Of a DNA stretch of 64,000 bases, positions 45,866 to 58,769 are shown in pieces. The notes under the pieces were generated by a model. That model was not told the origin of the DNA. It did not search any database and saw only the letters and a list, made by a program, of their open reading frames with translations. The stretch comes from Albula goreensis (lineage: Eukaryota; Chordata; Actinopteri; Albuliformes; Albulidae), in NCBI GenBank assembly GCA_022829145.1, contig CM040764.1:7549144-7613143 (forward strand). The letters run 5' to 3'. Position 1 is the stretch's first letter; every line of letters starts with the position of its first letter. Position numbers and translations under genes: made by a program.

Positions 45866-46599
45866 TTCTGTTTTTTTGTCTTGCTGACATCAAAAGGAAT
45901 CATTGCAGAGCTTAAAATGAATGCGTTCCCTCACACCAACTGTCCGAACAGGGGCCACAAACAAACTGGGAGAGGATCCGGGGCCCCACACTGACTGGGG
46001 AAGGGATGGGGCCCCCAAATGGATCGGGGGAGAGGTGGGGGCCCCATCTGAAGGAGCTCCCCAGGCTGTCTGAGCATGCCCACTGCTCTGAGGTCTGCTA
46101 ATGGACAGCCCTTCCTTCCCTCCAAACATCACAGCAAGACTTACAGACACAAAACATGAAGGGAAAAAAGACAATTTATTTGTGTGTGTCAACACGCAAG
46201 TATGTGAGTGTGTGTGTGTTTGCATTAATACACAAACTTGTGTGTGGATGTGCCTGTGTTTGAGTCCTCACTTGTCTGTTCATGTGTGTGTGTGTGTGTA
46301 TTTCCCTATTTTTTATGTTTGTATATCAGCAGGTGTGTGTGTGTAAATATTCCTCCATCATGCCATTTTTCATTTTGTAGTTCATTATCTCAGCTTCAGC
46401 CCAGTATTACAATACACATCTCCAGTCTCACTGAAGGCTACAGCACCTCCCCTTCTCAAACAAAGTCATACTGTTCTCCTCCCGCTCCTCAGCTCAGCAC
46501 CACAGACAACGTTTCTGCCACAGAGCCAATAGCGACAATGCGCAAAAGCAGCACAGAGGAACAGCGTGTAACAGCTTTGAAATGTAAATCACAAGTGGA

Positions 46600-46870
46600 A
46601 AATCAGCGCGTCAGTGTAATTTGAGCGGGGGTTGGATGCCAACTGCCTCGCCCCTCGGATGCCAGTGTGTGTCCGCCAGTCCAGCGCCGCGCTTCATTTG
46701 GTGTGACTTTCTGTGACGATAACGGAGGCCCGACAGCGAGCCGCACACTGGCACCCGACTCCGGTTTCCACGGTGACTTTATAATTGTTTTGGAAGCGCT
46801 CCAAACTCTGCTTGGTTCCTGAGCAGCGTTGCTGTCAGCCGAAACACACATGAAATTAGAAAATGTGTGC
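46600..46870. other. GC-rich island, candidate conserved non-coding element
   Basis: A compositionally complex stretch of mixed GC with no repeats and no exon. It contains tgacgataacggaggc and ttataattgttttggaagcg. It stands out from the AT-rich surroundings. This is a texture judgement only. Confidence 0.3.
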
Positions 46871-49560
46871 ACGCTGCCAGATGGTGAGATTATGTACCCC
46901 TTGCAGAAAATATTTCAGGTATAATTTTGCGGAAAATTGTGTACGGAACAGTCTTTGATGCAACATTTTGTTACCAAAGAGGAGCACATTCCATTTACTA
47001 AAGTCAACCTCATAAAGGCTTGCAGCATCAGTGGATATGATTTTATTTGAAAGTATCTTTTTAGTTCCATAATGTTGTCCATATTTTCAAATAAAGTGCA
47101 AGGGGTATCCATAACAACAATGTCCCCACAATTTTGAGATCTGACTAAAAAAATGTTCATGCAATTGAGTTTATATCTCTTTCCTCAGCTTTTTACTCAA
47201 AGCATAATTTTCTCCAACTTCAAAGGAAGAATAAAAACGATTCCTGCTCTGTTCACTTTGGTATGTTCATTTCCATCAAAGCCAAGACACCCCAGAAACA
47301 GGCTTCAGTATTTGTTTGTTAAAAATGAAGACTCTGGAGTGATTATTTTGCTGTTCAATGGGAAATACTGTGTACAGTTACAACTTCTCCTTCAATTTTA
47401 CTGCAAATTCATAGAAGTGTTTGATTTTAGTTTGATTTTAACATGCTACTAAAAGGTAGCTTGTTAAGTCCAGATACTGGGAACAAAAATAAAAATAAAT
47501 TTCAACATATAATGCCACCTCGTAATGTTTACAAAGTTAAGGCTAAATGTATGCTGAGCCAAAGTCTTTTGTCTGAGGGGACCTTCTTCAAACAAGCCCG
47601 AGAGAGGAGTGGAACAAAGGTGAGGTGTGGCGCGCGTTTCCGGGGGGCGCGGGAGTCAGGGAACACACCCTGGGAGGCCATCTCCGCTAATGGGTCCTGC
47701 AGCCCTTTGTGCGAGGTTCCGTCGCACCTGTCACTTTGGTCGTGTGATTACTCACAGCCTCATGGAGCGGAGAGCCGGGGGGACGCGCTAACCACTGCGC
47801 CGCTGACACTAATTAAAATAACATATTGTCTCAAGTGCAGCGTGCCCCCTATTGTTATTTATTTATGTATTTATTTATTCCATACATAGACCTGATAACA
47901 TTGAACTCTTGTGACAACCCAATGCCATTTTCGGCTAATTTCCTCATGAGTCATCCGGAAAACAATGAGGAATGATCTGATTTCAGGATGCCTGCACAAG
48001 AGTGATATTACAGATTTAAGGTTGTCACTGGCGCTTTTTAAACGGTGGTGGTGGAGTGATGGAGATGGAGGTGTATGGTGAGGGGTACACCAGGCGTTCA
48101 TAAATGTTCTCTAAGTCATAAGTGAATTAGGCAGGCTCATACACTCTACATGGACTATGGATGACAGTAGTTCAGTCTTCCTACAGCATTACAAAAAACT
48201 AATGCTATATAATGATCATCAGTCTAACAGTCTTTAAAATAGTGAAATCTAACCCAATTGCTAACCCAGTTTCTCAGAAGTCCATTGAAAATAAATGCAA
48301 CACAATGCACAATGCAGATATTTACCACCCTTTGTTACAAAAAATGCAATTCTGACAACATTGATTTATCACACATATTTGATCATTGCCTGCATAATTC
48401 AATAATCTGACACCTTTCTGAAAATGTGTAAAAGATTATTTTGTAGGAATTGTTGTGATTGAGGATTGCACTGCTTTTCCTTACATCCTCAGAAGCTACT
48501 TCCCAACATCACAGCGTGTGTTTTATTGTACTGCAGGTGTGTGATCATCTGGGTCAATGTGATTTTCCAGGTCTTGGACCTGACAAAGAAAACATATACG
48601 TCCATGAAGAAGGTGTGTGACAGAGGCAGAGACATCGAGAAAGAGAGCGTTACAGAGTATTAGTCTGTACTGTAAAACAGAGAGATTTAACAAAGTATGG
48701 ATAAAACGGTGAAAACTGTATGTTAGCGTAACACTGGGAGCCGGCCATGGCGTCCCAGCACAGCTAACGTTGTCGAGGATGGAAGGGGAAGCACTGGAAC
48801 AGCACTGCAGAGCTGAGTCACCACGGCTGGCCCGTCGTTGTGGCGATGCCACACAGGAAGAGCACCGCCGCCAGTCAATAACACCTTTCAGGGTGTCAGT
48901 CACGCGTACGGGGCAACTCAAAAATTCCAGGTTGGCGATTTTGAAATAGAGGGTCCCCCCTCCCCCAGAAGGGGACAGAGATGCCCCCGCGCCTCCTTCA
49001 GTAGCGGGGGATGACACGATCACTCGCCATGGGCAGGTATTTGAGTTTCCACCCCATCCGCTCACATATTTCACCCAGCGTGTGGTGGGTTTATGGGGCA
49101 TATGCAATCATATCCTTGATTATTCAATCACTCTGTTATGATTATGTTTTTTTTTTTTTTTTTTAAAAAAAAGAGAATTAGTTTAGTGCAGTTTTACAAC
49201 TACAAAATTAGGAAAATGATCTCTGGTGTCAATATATTACATGGAAAGTACTGGAATATTTCTTTGTCAGATTTAATTATTCTTTGATCATATGATTTGT
49301 CTATCTTCCCATGAAAAATTTGCTCAAGTGTAAAGGTAACGAATTTTAGGGATAACAAAGTGTTTTGTTTCAGTGATCATCCAATGTTCAGTGACACCAA
49401 AGAGAAGTCATGTTGGACTACAGGTGTATTTATATACAGTATTTAGTTCCGTATATATGAATTCCTACATCACGGTATGTATCTTAGCTGCGCACTGAGT
49501 ACGTCTGGCCCTCAGAAGCAAGGATCACCATCCGCCGCCTCACAAATGCATCTGTAAATC
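46871..49560. other. Non-coding stretch around the GC islands
   Basis: No gene recognised. A 194-codon minus-strand open frame (48523-49107) covers a GC-rich segment. It resembles no family known to me and lacks clear gene context. A T run followed by an A run lies near 49148-49172. Confidence 0.4.
47560..47830. other. GC-rich island
   Basis: GC-rich segment with ctccgctaatgggtcctgc and a tRNA-like 'taaccactgcgccgctgac' near its right end. No coding assignment. It could be a conserved non-coding element or a SINE piece. Confidence 0.3.
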
Positions 49561-49705
49561 TGCCTTCCAATGACGCTGTCAGCGCCCGGCCGTAAAATGG
49601 CGGGAGGTTTGAGCGCCCCGCCGGCGGCGGCCAGCCCTTTTCCGCAAGCCAGCAGGCAGAGGGTTTTCAGCGCGGGTCCACGAGCGCCTGGCCTGCATCT
49701 GAGGC

Positions 49706-49707
49706 TT

Positions 49708-49745
<38 letters not shown>

Positions 49746-49972
49746 CATGTTTGTGTGTTTGCACATGCGTGTGTGTGTGTGTGTGTGTACATGTGTGTGT
49801 TTGAAGTTGTGCACGCGTGTGAGTGCACGTGTGTGTGGATGTGTGTTGGAGGTTGTGTGTGTGTGTATGTGTGGGTGTACATGTGTGACTGCACATGTGC
49901 GTGTCAGTGTGTGTGTGTGTGTGTGTGTGCACACGTGTTGGAGGCAGTGTGTGTGTGTGTTTGTGTGTGTGA
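49706..49972. repeat. Long imperfect (GT)n tract
   Basis: About 270 bp dominated by GT/TG with interruptions by gcacatg and gtgcacgcgtg. The interruptions keep purine-pyrimidine alternation, as in Z-DNA-prone sequence. Open frames here are compositional. Confidence 0.9.
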
Positions 49973-50356
49973 GATGGAGGCTGTGTGGTTTTGGTGGGAT
50001 TGCATGGAAACTCCGGGGCCATCTGCAAACCGTGCCTCGTCTCTCTCTTCAACACTTGAAAAAACAAAGGTGTTACTTTTCAAAGCAGGCTGAGGGCCCC
50101 CCCACGGAGCTTCCTCCGCAGCGGTTCAGGGAAGGTGGGGCAACTTCTGAGGCCGTCTGCTCCTCCAAGACACCTCCACCTCCAGGGGGTTTCTGAACAT
50201 GTCATGACTGTGGCCTCTGTAACACGGGTTACTGCAGATGAGGCTGGTCATAGTAGATGAAACCTTAAGAAGTTCCTTTCATGGTTTCTGTTAAAATTCT
50301 ACCACAGCAGGATCGCGGCGCTCACTGAGAGCGCCTCTGGGCGCAGTACCACTTAT

Positions 50357-50374
50357 CGCCAACAGAGGGCGCCG
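50357..50374 (+). promoter_or_regulatory. CTCF-like motif
   Basis: CGCCAACAGAGGGCGCCG is a strong single match to the CTCF core in a GC-rich setting. Confidence 0.45.
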
Positions 50375-50389
50375 ACAGCCCAAGGTTCC

Positions 50390-52800
50390 TGTATGCAGCA
50401 ACAGAAAAAAAGGAACATGAAGTACCCTCTCCATTTTAGTTTGTGTTGGAACACGCAGGGGCTGCTTTGGCTAGCCTTACAAAATGAGGGCCCCAAGACT
50501 TCATGCACACAAGGACAGAGGTCCTGACACACGGGACCATGATAGAAAAGGCCAGAGGATTCCTACAGACACAAGTCAGCACACGTCAAGCATATGGGCA
50601 GCCACGTTGTAGTCCTGTTTCTTCCTGTTTTATCTACCAGTTCAGTAAGTGGTGTAAAATGTAACATTAAATAATGGCGATTAGACAGTTACAGCCTGAG
50701 AAACAGAGGATCTGGATTTCCCATCAAAACGTACCTCATGCAGTCCCCATAGATTCAACATCACATTCCCAAGTAATAAAATTAAATCGTCTAAAACAGA
50801 CCCACGCTGGGGTGAAAGAAAACGATTATTACTAGACTGGTATTATGACTGTTGGTAACGTTACTTTTGCAACAACTGCAGCTATTTACATTAGAATAAA
50901 ACTACAGATGAGGTCATGGCAACTGGGTCTAGTGCTAAATCACTGGCACTAAGGTACTGTACTGGTAAAGCTCTATGAATGTTTCAGTGAGGATTCATTC
51001 TGACTAAAATTACTGTCTGTATTTTGCATGTGTGCATGTGTGTATTTAAATGTTTCTGTGCAGCTTCTAAAATGTTAAGGCTTCACTGAGTGTCACTCTT
51101 AAAAAAAAACTCTGTTTTGTGTCTGTGTGTGTGTGAGAGAGAGAGAGTGAGAGAGATCTTGTGAATTTGCACTAGTGTGTGTGTGAGTTTGTTTCTGTGT
51201 ATGAAAAGTCACTCTCCTCCTAGTTATTTTTATTAGGACAGTCAAATCTTTAAAACATATATTGCACAAACTGTCAGTAATTGTGTTTATTATGTGTTTC
51301 TTTTTGTGTGAATAACATGCCATTTCAAAATTGCATTTTGCATGAAATATTAATAATCACAAAAACATTTAGCAGCAAAAATGAATATCTAATTCAGTAA
51401 TGTTTACAACCATTCTTGAAAGTATTTTTATAATTATTTGTTTTATTTAATTACTTTTATAGTTCTAAATATTCAACAACTTCTGATGAGTTTTCAATGA
51501 ACAGATACAGTAACATATCTTGCATATTTTCATTAAATTTAAAGTTTGACTAATTAAAGACTACAATTTCTTATTCAAATATAGTTTAAATTCAGCTTAG
51601 ACATAATCATTATTTGTCCTTCTTGTATTCATAATGTACAGGAACTAAAATATATTTTAAAACGTGGAGGAAACGTAACTGAACTTGGAAAAGAGTGCAC
51701 ATATCGGTTGACTACATAATTTAATATAATTTAACATAACAAATTTAGCCTTCATAACACAATGTGGTTCAATAATATCTAAAATTATTTTGAATTTATT
51801 TTAACTAAAATGGGATGTATATAAAGTATTTCAGATTGCAATATTGCAAATATTCACAAATCGTTGTATTTTTAAAACATCCAATCAATTTGGAAAATTC
51901 TTACTACAAAAACAACTTGACAGCGTAATTTTGATATTATACTTTGTTTTTATTTTTATCATGCTTTGTTATGGAAGGTAATTTTCAATAACCAACAGGA
52001 CGATTTTTGTGTACTTTGTCTAAGTATTGACACGCTGGCAGAGAGTGAAACGTCTTTTCAGTGAGCGGGATGCTCAGGCCAGAGTTTAGCGCTACTGTCA
52101 AACGGCAGGACCAGGAGTCCAGTTCCCTCGAGGTAAAACTCCTGCGCTCTCGACGTCGAGCTCTTGGTGGCCTGGGAGTCTAACGCTAAACCTCTACTAA
52201 TCAGGGCTAGCAGTCGTTCAAAAGCAAACGCAGCGGAGACGGTTGCATATGTTTAGACTGGAAATTAGTTTTTGTGATATTTAGGTAAGTAGGTTCTGAA
52301 AGCTAAATCAGCTGCAATAATTTCTTATATGTGCGCTTTTAACAAGCAGCATGCAAACTTCTCTAATAGTCCACATTACGACCCCATATTCCCTGCAAGG
52401 AAAGCTTCACAGAATGTGTGCACTGTAAAAAGTCTGAGGACGAACTTTTTCAGTTTCTACAGTTACTAATTGTAGCCTAAAGTGTCTCCTTGTTCTTATT
52501 TCGCTCTCAACTCCATATTTTGCGACACATTTTGTACATTATTCTTTTCAGTAGCTTTTTCTCACATCATTGGTTTCCATAGCAATGCGAGGATATTGAT
52601 TGGATTCAGAAACATAATAAGGAGATTATATTTAAAGAACTGTGGCGGGTGGAGAGGTGGGGAGGTCTAAAATATGATGTTGTCATCTCGAAAGAAAGAA
52701 AAAAGAAAATACATGAAAAGGGGGGACATCCATCTATTCAATTTGACGCCAAACATCCATCTCTTTGTGTTATTCCTTAATCCAGTTGATCTGAGCTCAA
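50390..52800. other. Non-coding stretch, no gene seen
   Basis: AT-rich, with short GT tracts near 51120-51185 and a GC-richer patch near 52040-52250. No exon or repeat family recognised. Confidence 0.5.
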
Positions 52801-52810
52801 CACCGGCCGG

Positions 52811-53278
52811 TTGAGCCTACTGGAATGGTTTCACGAGCGTGATGGATGCCGCTGTCAGGAACGCCAAGGTCAATATGTGACGTTTGGAGTACGAGAACTT
52901 GCTTATTCCAAAGCGCCTTCCATATATCAGCTTTGCTATTTGACCTCGGTCTCCGTCTGTAATAACATTCTAAGAGAGGACAACCGCTGGGCTCGTTCTT
53001 ATATACCCATGTGGATTTTAAATGAGGTCATAGCTTTCCTAAAAGTCCCGCGTCGTGTGTGTATCACTCTCCCTGCTACTAACGGAAAGAGCATTTACGT
53101 TTTACTTACAATTAAGCATATAAAATGCGTACTATACCTGGACAGAAAACGGGACTGTCCACCTCTCTCATGTGCATCCATACATGGTAGCAAGAACAAA
53201 ATATACATCAGAAATCGCCTACGGCTGTTATCAGAACTACAATCATTAGTTTACATCAGATTTACTTCCCAATTCTGA
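52811..53278 (+). other. 155-codon open frame, unassigned
   Basis: The frame runs from MSLLEWFHERDG to VYIRFTSQF. It is not low complexity and has no repeats, but I see no domain, signal peptide or membrane segment that I can name, and no similarity that I know. It may be a chance frame in a conserved non-coding stretch, or an orphan. Confidence 0.2.
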
Positions 53279-55100
53279 AACTATGTCTTGTATAAATTAC
53301 TTGTAAATCTGAAGAGTATTCAGATGTATACCACAAGCCAGTAGTTTTTAAATGCAATTCTGCATTTACAAATATAGCATGTGTACCAAACTACGTTCCT
53401 TGGATTTTTTCTTTTCAATTATAACATTGGGTGCATTTAAAGTACAACTTTTGGAACATTTTCTCCATTTCCTTTATCAAATGCAAAAAAGGACATGTTA
53501 AGTTTGTGTACGACCACAGATGAAAACAAACTCGCGGTTGAGGCAGAAGCAACAACAGCCTTTTTCTGACAAGCATTCCCACAAGATCCAGAGAGCTTCA
53601 ACGCATGAACAGAGTCACTTGCAGGGAATTGGTAAGGGCCGTTAGATCAACTGCATAAAAAGTCAATAACACTATGAATGATAAAAATGTAATGATAACT
53701 GAAATGATCAAATCTCTGGTATCCCTATGTAAACATTAACTATTATTATCTTTTAAGGCATACATTTATTATTACTCAAAATGTTAATGGGCATGGCCTA
53801 TTGTAACACATCTCAACTGCTGGCACTTCCAAACGTTCTCATGACATTTAATACCAAATAGTTTGCTCTGAATGTAATTTCACAGAATCTGAAACTGACC
53901 CTGCATAGAGTGGCAATTTAAATGATTGTCAAAGGGATGTGGTACATTTTGATGTGGATTCAAAACAAACACTAGAGTAGGCTATGTGTTCATTTTGTTC
54001 AGGATTCTTTCTTTTACAAGAGTTACTCATGGAACACACTGGTGAGCATTCTCCACACTCTCTGATTTGTGATTTGGGCTCATGGTCTGACCCCTACTTT
54101 TGGCCCCCTTAGTCAAAGTAATACTCCGGGAAGCAGTGAATGGTTATGTAGAAGTTCAGAGAAAGTAATGAGCATGAATTTGCTCAGTTACTTTATGAAC
54201 AGGACATTGCGTCACATCTGCAATATATGCAGTCAGAAAATTGGCTGGAATGGTCAAAAAATCTGAACTGATGTAAATTTTTGGAGTTGAATCATTGAGC
54301 AAAACCCAACCTGTAAACAGTGTTAACATAGCAGACAGAGGGGTCTCTGGTATATTATACTCTTCTGTCTGTCACCACAAACCTTCCCTCTCCAGCTGCC
54401 ATTGTGAAAACTGACAAATAGAAAATCAAATGTCTTTTATTGACATTTGCGCTGGACCGTTTGGTCACCAAGGAGTTAAATAGCCTGAGTCCTTGAAAAC
54501 GACTTCAATTAATAACGGTAATGTTAATCGCTTTTGCTTTCTCAGAATGAGAAAAAAAATCAAGCTGAGTATTCCCTTGATGGAAATAGTTATAATTACC
54601 CTAAGTACTTCCTACATAATTATTTTTGAATTAATACTATACATAAATACACCCTTTGTCATGTTAGTATATCTTAAGTCTTTCTGTTAATATTTAATGC
54701 CTAACATTTAAAATGTCAGCGCACAAATAAACAGGTTTTTCAGGCTGGTTAAGCACTGTACTTGTAGTGTTAATTGGCAGGGTGGTATTCATTATGCATA
54801 AGGTGACCGTATTGAGGGCTGTGTACAGTTAACTGAGAAAAGCAAACTGGTATATGCAAACAATAATAACTAGTGGTAGTGGGCTTGTGACTACGTAGCT
54901 GCAGCATTTCCACAATGTTCCGATAACATCTTAAAAACATCCAGTGTGTCACAAGCTCAGTGTATAATCTGGCGACTTGCCATTTCAGCCTCCAACAGCT
55001 CATTGTGCCCAGAATGGGGTGTGTCTGGAAAACATTGAGCATGTGACTAAGGTGTGACCCCTCCAAACCCCAAATCCACTCTTCTACAGGAGCACTAAGG
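53279..55100. other. Non-coding stretch, no gene seen
   Basis: AT-rich sequence without recognisable exons or repeats. Confidence 0.5.
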
Positions 55101-55104
55101 TTAA

Positions 55105-55145
<41 letters not shown>

Positions 55146-55400
55146 GTGTAACAGAAGGAATGAAGGGGAAGGAAAAGAAGAGGAGGAGAAAAAGTGAGGA
55201 GAAGAAAGAAATATTCATAAGACAGGTGGAAAGAAGAAAAAGGTGAAGAAAAGGAAAGATCAAGACTGAGGGAGAATAGAAAATACAGAGACCAAAGGAA
55301 AAAGGGAAATAAAATAGGAACAGAGGTAAGGAAATATCGAAAGACAGAGATGGTTGGATGGAAAGAGAAAGAGTGAGTTGGAAGCAGTGAAAGGGGAAAC
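55105..55400 (+). repeat. (GA)n microsatellite and polypurine tract
   Basis: A GA run (55109-55144) leads into nearly 250 bp of purine-rich DNA. The long minus-strand open frame over it is compositional. Confidence 0.85.
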
Positions 55401-55789
55401 TGGGACAGAGTTAGAGCGTCTGGTGACAAAGTTAATTCATCATGTGTTCCAGAAGCTTTTCTGCTGTATAGCAGGTAAAAAATGAACCCCATGGAAAAAC
55501 AACACCTAAATGATTCCCTACTCAAACTAGTTTGAGAAGCTGGAACTGTAGTTACACGTTACACATGTACACAGAGCGGCTGAGAAGAACTGACTTTATC
55601 GGCGAGTTCATCAAGTCCACCTCTTCTCTGATCTCAGGTCAGCATTTGGGACAGAGCTTGCTATTGCTGCCTACTCCCTTCCCCTCCTGTTTCTGTTGGT
55701 TGTCAGTCTGAGGGACAAAAAATTGGCCATGACTTGTTCTTTTGTTCATAATCGTACAAAGAGAAGGCTAACACCGCTACACTGACGCA

Positions 55790-55985
55790 GGGCCCGGGTC
55801 ATCGTCCACACCCTGAAGCTGCCTGACGGTGACCCCCGGGCGAAGCGGCTTGGATGAGCATGTGGCGCTCATCAAGGCCGGCCGGATTATTTAGTGTGAT
55901 TTTTACTGCCGTGTTCACAATGACAGCGCAGATTAAGATGATGAACGCACTTTTCCCAGCATGACACTGTACGTCTGAGAGCTCC
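55790..55985. other. Candidate conserved non-coding element
   Basis: A complex, repeat-free stretch including gattatttagtgtgattttt and gacagcgcagattaagatga. Judged by texture only. Confidence 0.3.
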
Positions 55986-56419
55986 TGAGTCTGTTCTCTT
56001 TTTTTTTTTGGGGGGGAAGGGTGAGGAGGGGAGAGAGAGGAGAAAGAGGAGGCAAGGGATAGGGGGAGGGGAATTTGAATTCCACCAACAGACTTCTTCA
56101 GGAAAAAAAGTCCCAATTATCTCATATTACATTGTGCTCCTGAAAGATGTCCAAATAACTCTTTTGCCAGGCACATCTTCTGTACAGAAAAGACCAGCAA
56201 AGCCTGGCTACAACTGAGCAGACGGAAATGGGCTGAGAGGGGGAGGGGCGGGGGTGGAGGGTTGAGGGAGTACTTTTTGCAACCTCCCCCTTTAAAACCA
56301 GCTAGCTCCATTAGAATGGACTTCCTCCTTTTCTTGTCGTAATAAGAGGAAAAAATTGGAGAATGGCTTTTTTTATTCCAGAGATGTGCCTCCCCAATTT
56401 AATCCTTTCCTCTTGCCTT

Positions 56420-56900
56420 TTCAGTTTCGGCAGGTGCCAAACACCCCGCTGGCAGGCCGAGAGGACGGCCCCCGCTGGGGGGTTTTACTCAGCGAGGTGT
56501 CATGGCCGCCACGACGCACGATAAACGCTAAGTAGGACCTGTCACGGGAATATTTGTATCGGGGTCTTTGCCTGGGCGGAATCAAAGGTGCTGTAAGATG
56601 TTATTGTGGACCACATAATAGTGGCTAAGCATGGGCTTCACTCCGACATACAAGGGGGACGGGCCTCATGGTGACAATGTTGGGGGGCGGTGGGGGGTGG
56701 GGGTGGGTGTCCCGGTCTAATAATTTCATCTTTGGGGGCTTATATCTTTTCGCCCCTCACGGCTGCCCGGGCGACACGGCCACACATTGTCTCTGATTGG
56801 CTGCGGGCCCTAATCCCTTCGCAGCACGTCGCTTGTTAGCATAATCACAGGGAAGGTAGCATAAAAAAGATGCATTATGCCTCTCTCTCTCTCTGTCTTT
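56420..56900. other. Candidate conserved non-coding element cluster
   Basis: Complex sequence flanked by simple DNA. It has a TCF/LEF-like atcaaagg, a palindromic double RUNX-like site tgtggaccaca, and ctaatcccttcgcagcacg. A G-rich tract (56680-56712) lies inside. No coding potential seen. Confidence 0.35.
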
Positions 56901-57004
56901 TTTGTCCGCCATCATTGGTCAGATGAAAGTGGAAAGCTTATTTCATGCTCTAATCCAGTCATTGCATGTTTCTTCAAACAAAATCGCCATCAAGGTCCTG
57001 TTTT

Positions 57005-58260
57005 TTTTTTTTTTTGTATTCACTGTAATGTGATAAGGCACAAGAGGTCCTGTGATTTTTGCTATTAGAGTTTTAGAAGGAGCTCACCCTTGTCTCTTCA
57101 TACTGTACAGTCCTTCTGCATTTCAAATTACGTTATATCTTTAGGCCTGGATGCCTAACAGTGGGATCATTCAGTTGAGCAGTTCATAAAGCCCTTGGCA
57201 CAGAGAGTTCAATCTAATGATGTGTTCAAGATGGTAATATGTCCAAAAAATGAACAAGCAAACAAATCATTTCTTTGTTTAATTAATCCACGCAATTTTC
57301 CTGTGAATATTGAAAAACCACAACACTTGCATAAAATGTGATGCTCCACACCATTAGTGTATAATTTTCACTAAGGACAGGGGTGTGTATACTTTCTGCT
57401 CCTGCCAGATTACTTGATTGAAGGCCCTGAGTGGTTCCTGAAATGAATCCAATGCTTTACTGTCGGGATGGAACCCAGATCTACAACTCTGCTGGTCCTT
57501 TTTGGATACGATTGGTGACCACTACTCATTTAGACAGACCACACTGTGGTTCAGCTGAAGTCAGACCAACGCTTCAGCCCATTACAATGTTGAATTATAA
57601 ATTTGTGTTAAATTATATCTTCCTGATATTGTTTTCTGTTGAAATCACATGCAAGGTATATGTGAAATGTCTTCTATCGCTGCTCTTATTGGCACTTTCT
57701 CCACTTGCATTTGAATAAATCCTGTGCATCCACTGCTACTTTCAACAGCTGTGTCCTGCGTCCAGTCAACATTTAACCATGAATCTGACTCACATTACAA
57801 AGAGAAGAATATAATATTTTTGTGCTCTTGACTGACAAGGGTAAGGAAGTTCACCAATCTGCACAATTAACTGGCACTGTGCTTGTAAACACAGAAGCAA
57901 ACACATTTATACTAAAGCAAAACTGAAAAATTACAATTAAAAGCCAGACATTGACTGAATAGAGGCCTATATGTGTGAGAGCCAGTATCACTTTAACACA
58001 GTGACCCTAAACACACTACTTCTGAGTAGTTGTAGAGAAAAGTGACAGAGAAAGGAGGGAAAACTGTTGATGGAGTGAAAGAGCGTGTGTATGTGCACAC
58101 AGGATGGGAATATCCTAATTTTCCTTGTTAGAAACCTAATGTTGACACAGGACCATATCATAACCATCAAAAAGCACGGCTGTTACATTTGAAAGGAAGC
58201 CCAGCACCAAACATTTCCCCTCGTTTGTATGGGTGGAAACGCCTCGCTCTGGTTGGTCAG
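57005..58260. other. Non-coding stretch, no gene seen
   Basis: AT-rich, beginning with a 17-base T run. Nothing recognisable. Confidence 0.5.
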
Positions 58261-58287
58261 CACTGTTTGGTGCGACGCCCCAACACC

Positions 58288-58311
58288 AACCCCACCCCAC
58301 CCCACCCCACC
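58288..58311 (-). other. Potential G-quadruplex (minus strand)
   Basis: The plus strand reads (CCCCA) repeated four times. The minus strand therefore has four GGGG runs with one-base loops, a strong quadruplex pattern. Confidence 0.6.
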
Positions 58312-58769
58312 ATCATCATGGCTTCAATTTTAGGGTGGTTGGGGGGGAAGATGTTTCACCATGGACCGCCGACCCCGCGAACCCAGCTCAGGGAAAGCGA
58401 ACACGTGTTCATAGCCCAGCCGAGCAAACAAAACCAAACAAAACGCCTGGTCTGCATCTGGCCCGACAGCAGTTAAAAGAGCTGCTAGAAGAACTGATAC
58501 AGACAATGTGACTTTTTGATAGAGTGAAACTCAGAATGCCCATGGTCTATAAAAGTTAAGGCACATAGCAAACATGTAGCAGGCTCAGAGCGTCTTTGTT
58601 CACGCTGTGTTAATAGATTTGAAAACGGGTCTCTGGATCTCATTACCTCCGCGCGCTTTCAGGCTGCTCTCTGGAGAGGAGCGTCCGAGCCCATCCACCC
58701 GCCACACCCAATCAGAGATCAAGGGAACAGTGTACTTCAGTCTGCTGTTCTACAGCCTCATTCTGGACC

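Noticed and set aside
48523-49107. 194-codon minus-strand frame as a gene
   Set aside because: No recognisable domain and no supporting splice or promoter context. Kept only as a note within the non-coding region.
49570-50196. 208-codon plus-strand frame with VCVCV runs
   Set aside because: The core is a GT microsatellite. The GC-rich front part (MAGGLSAPPAAAS) has no known relative.
54770-55525. 251-codon minus-strand frame, apparently hydrophobic
   Set aside because: It is the complement of a polypurine tract, giving Leu/Ser/Phe runs. No domain or signal beyond composition.
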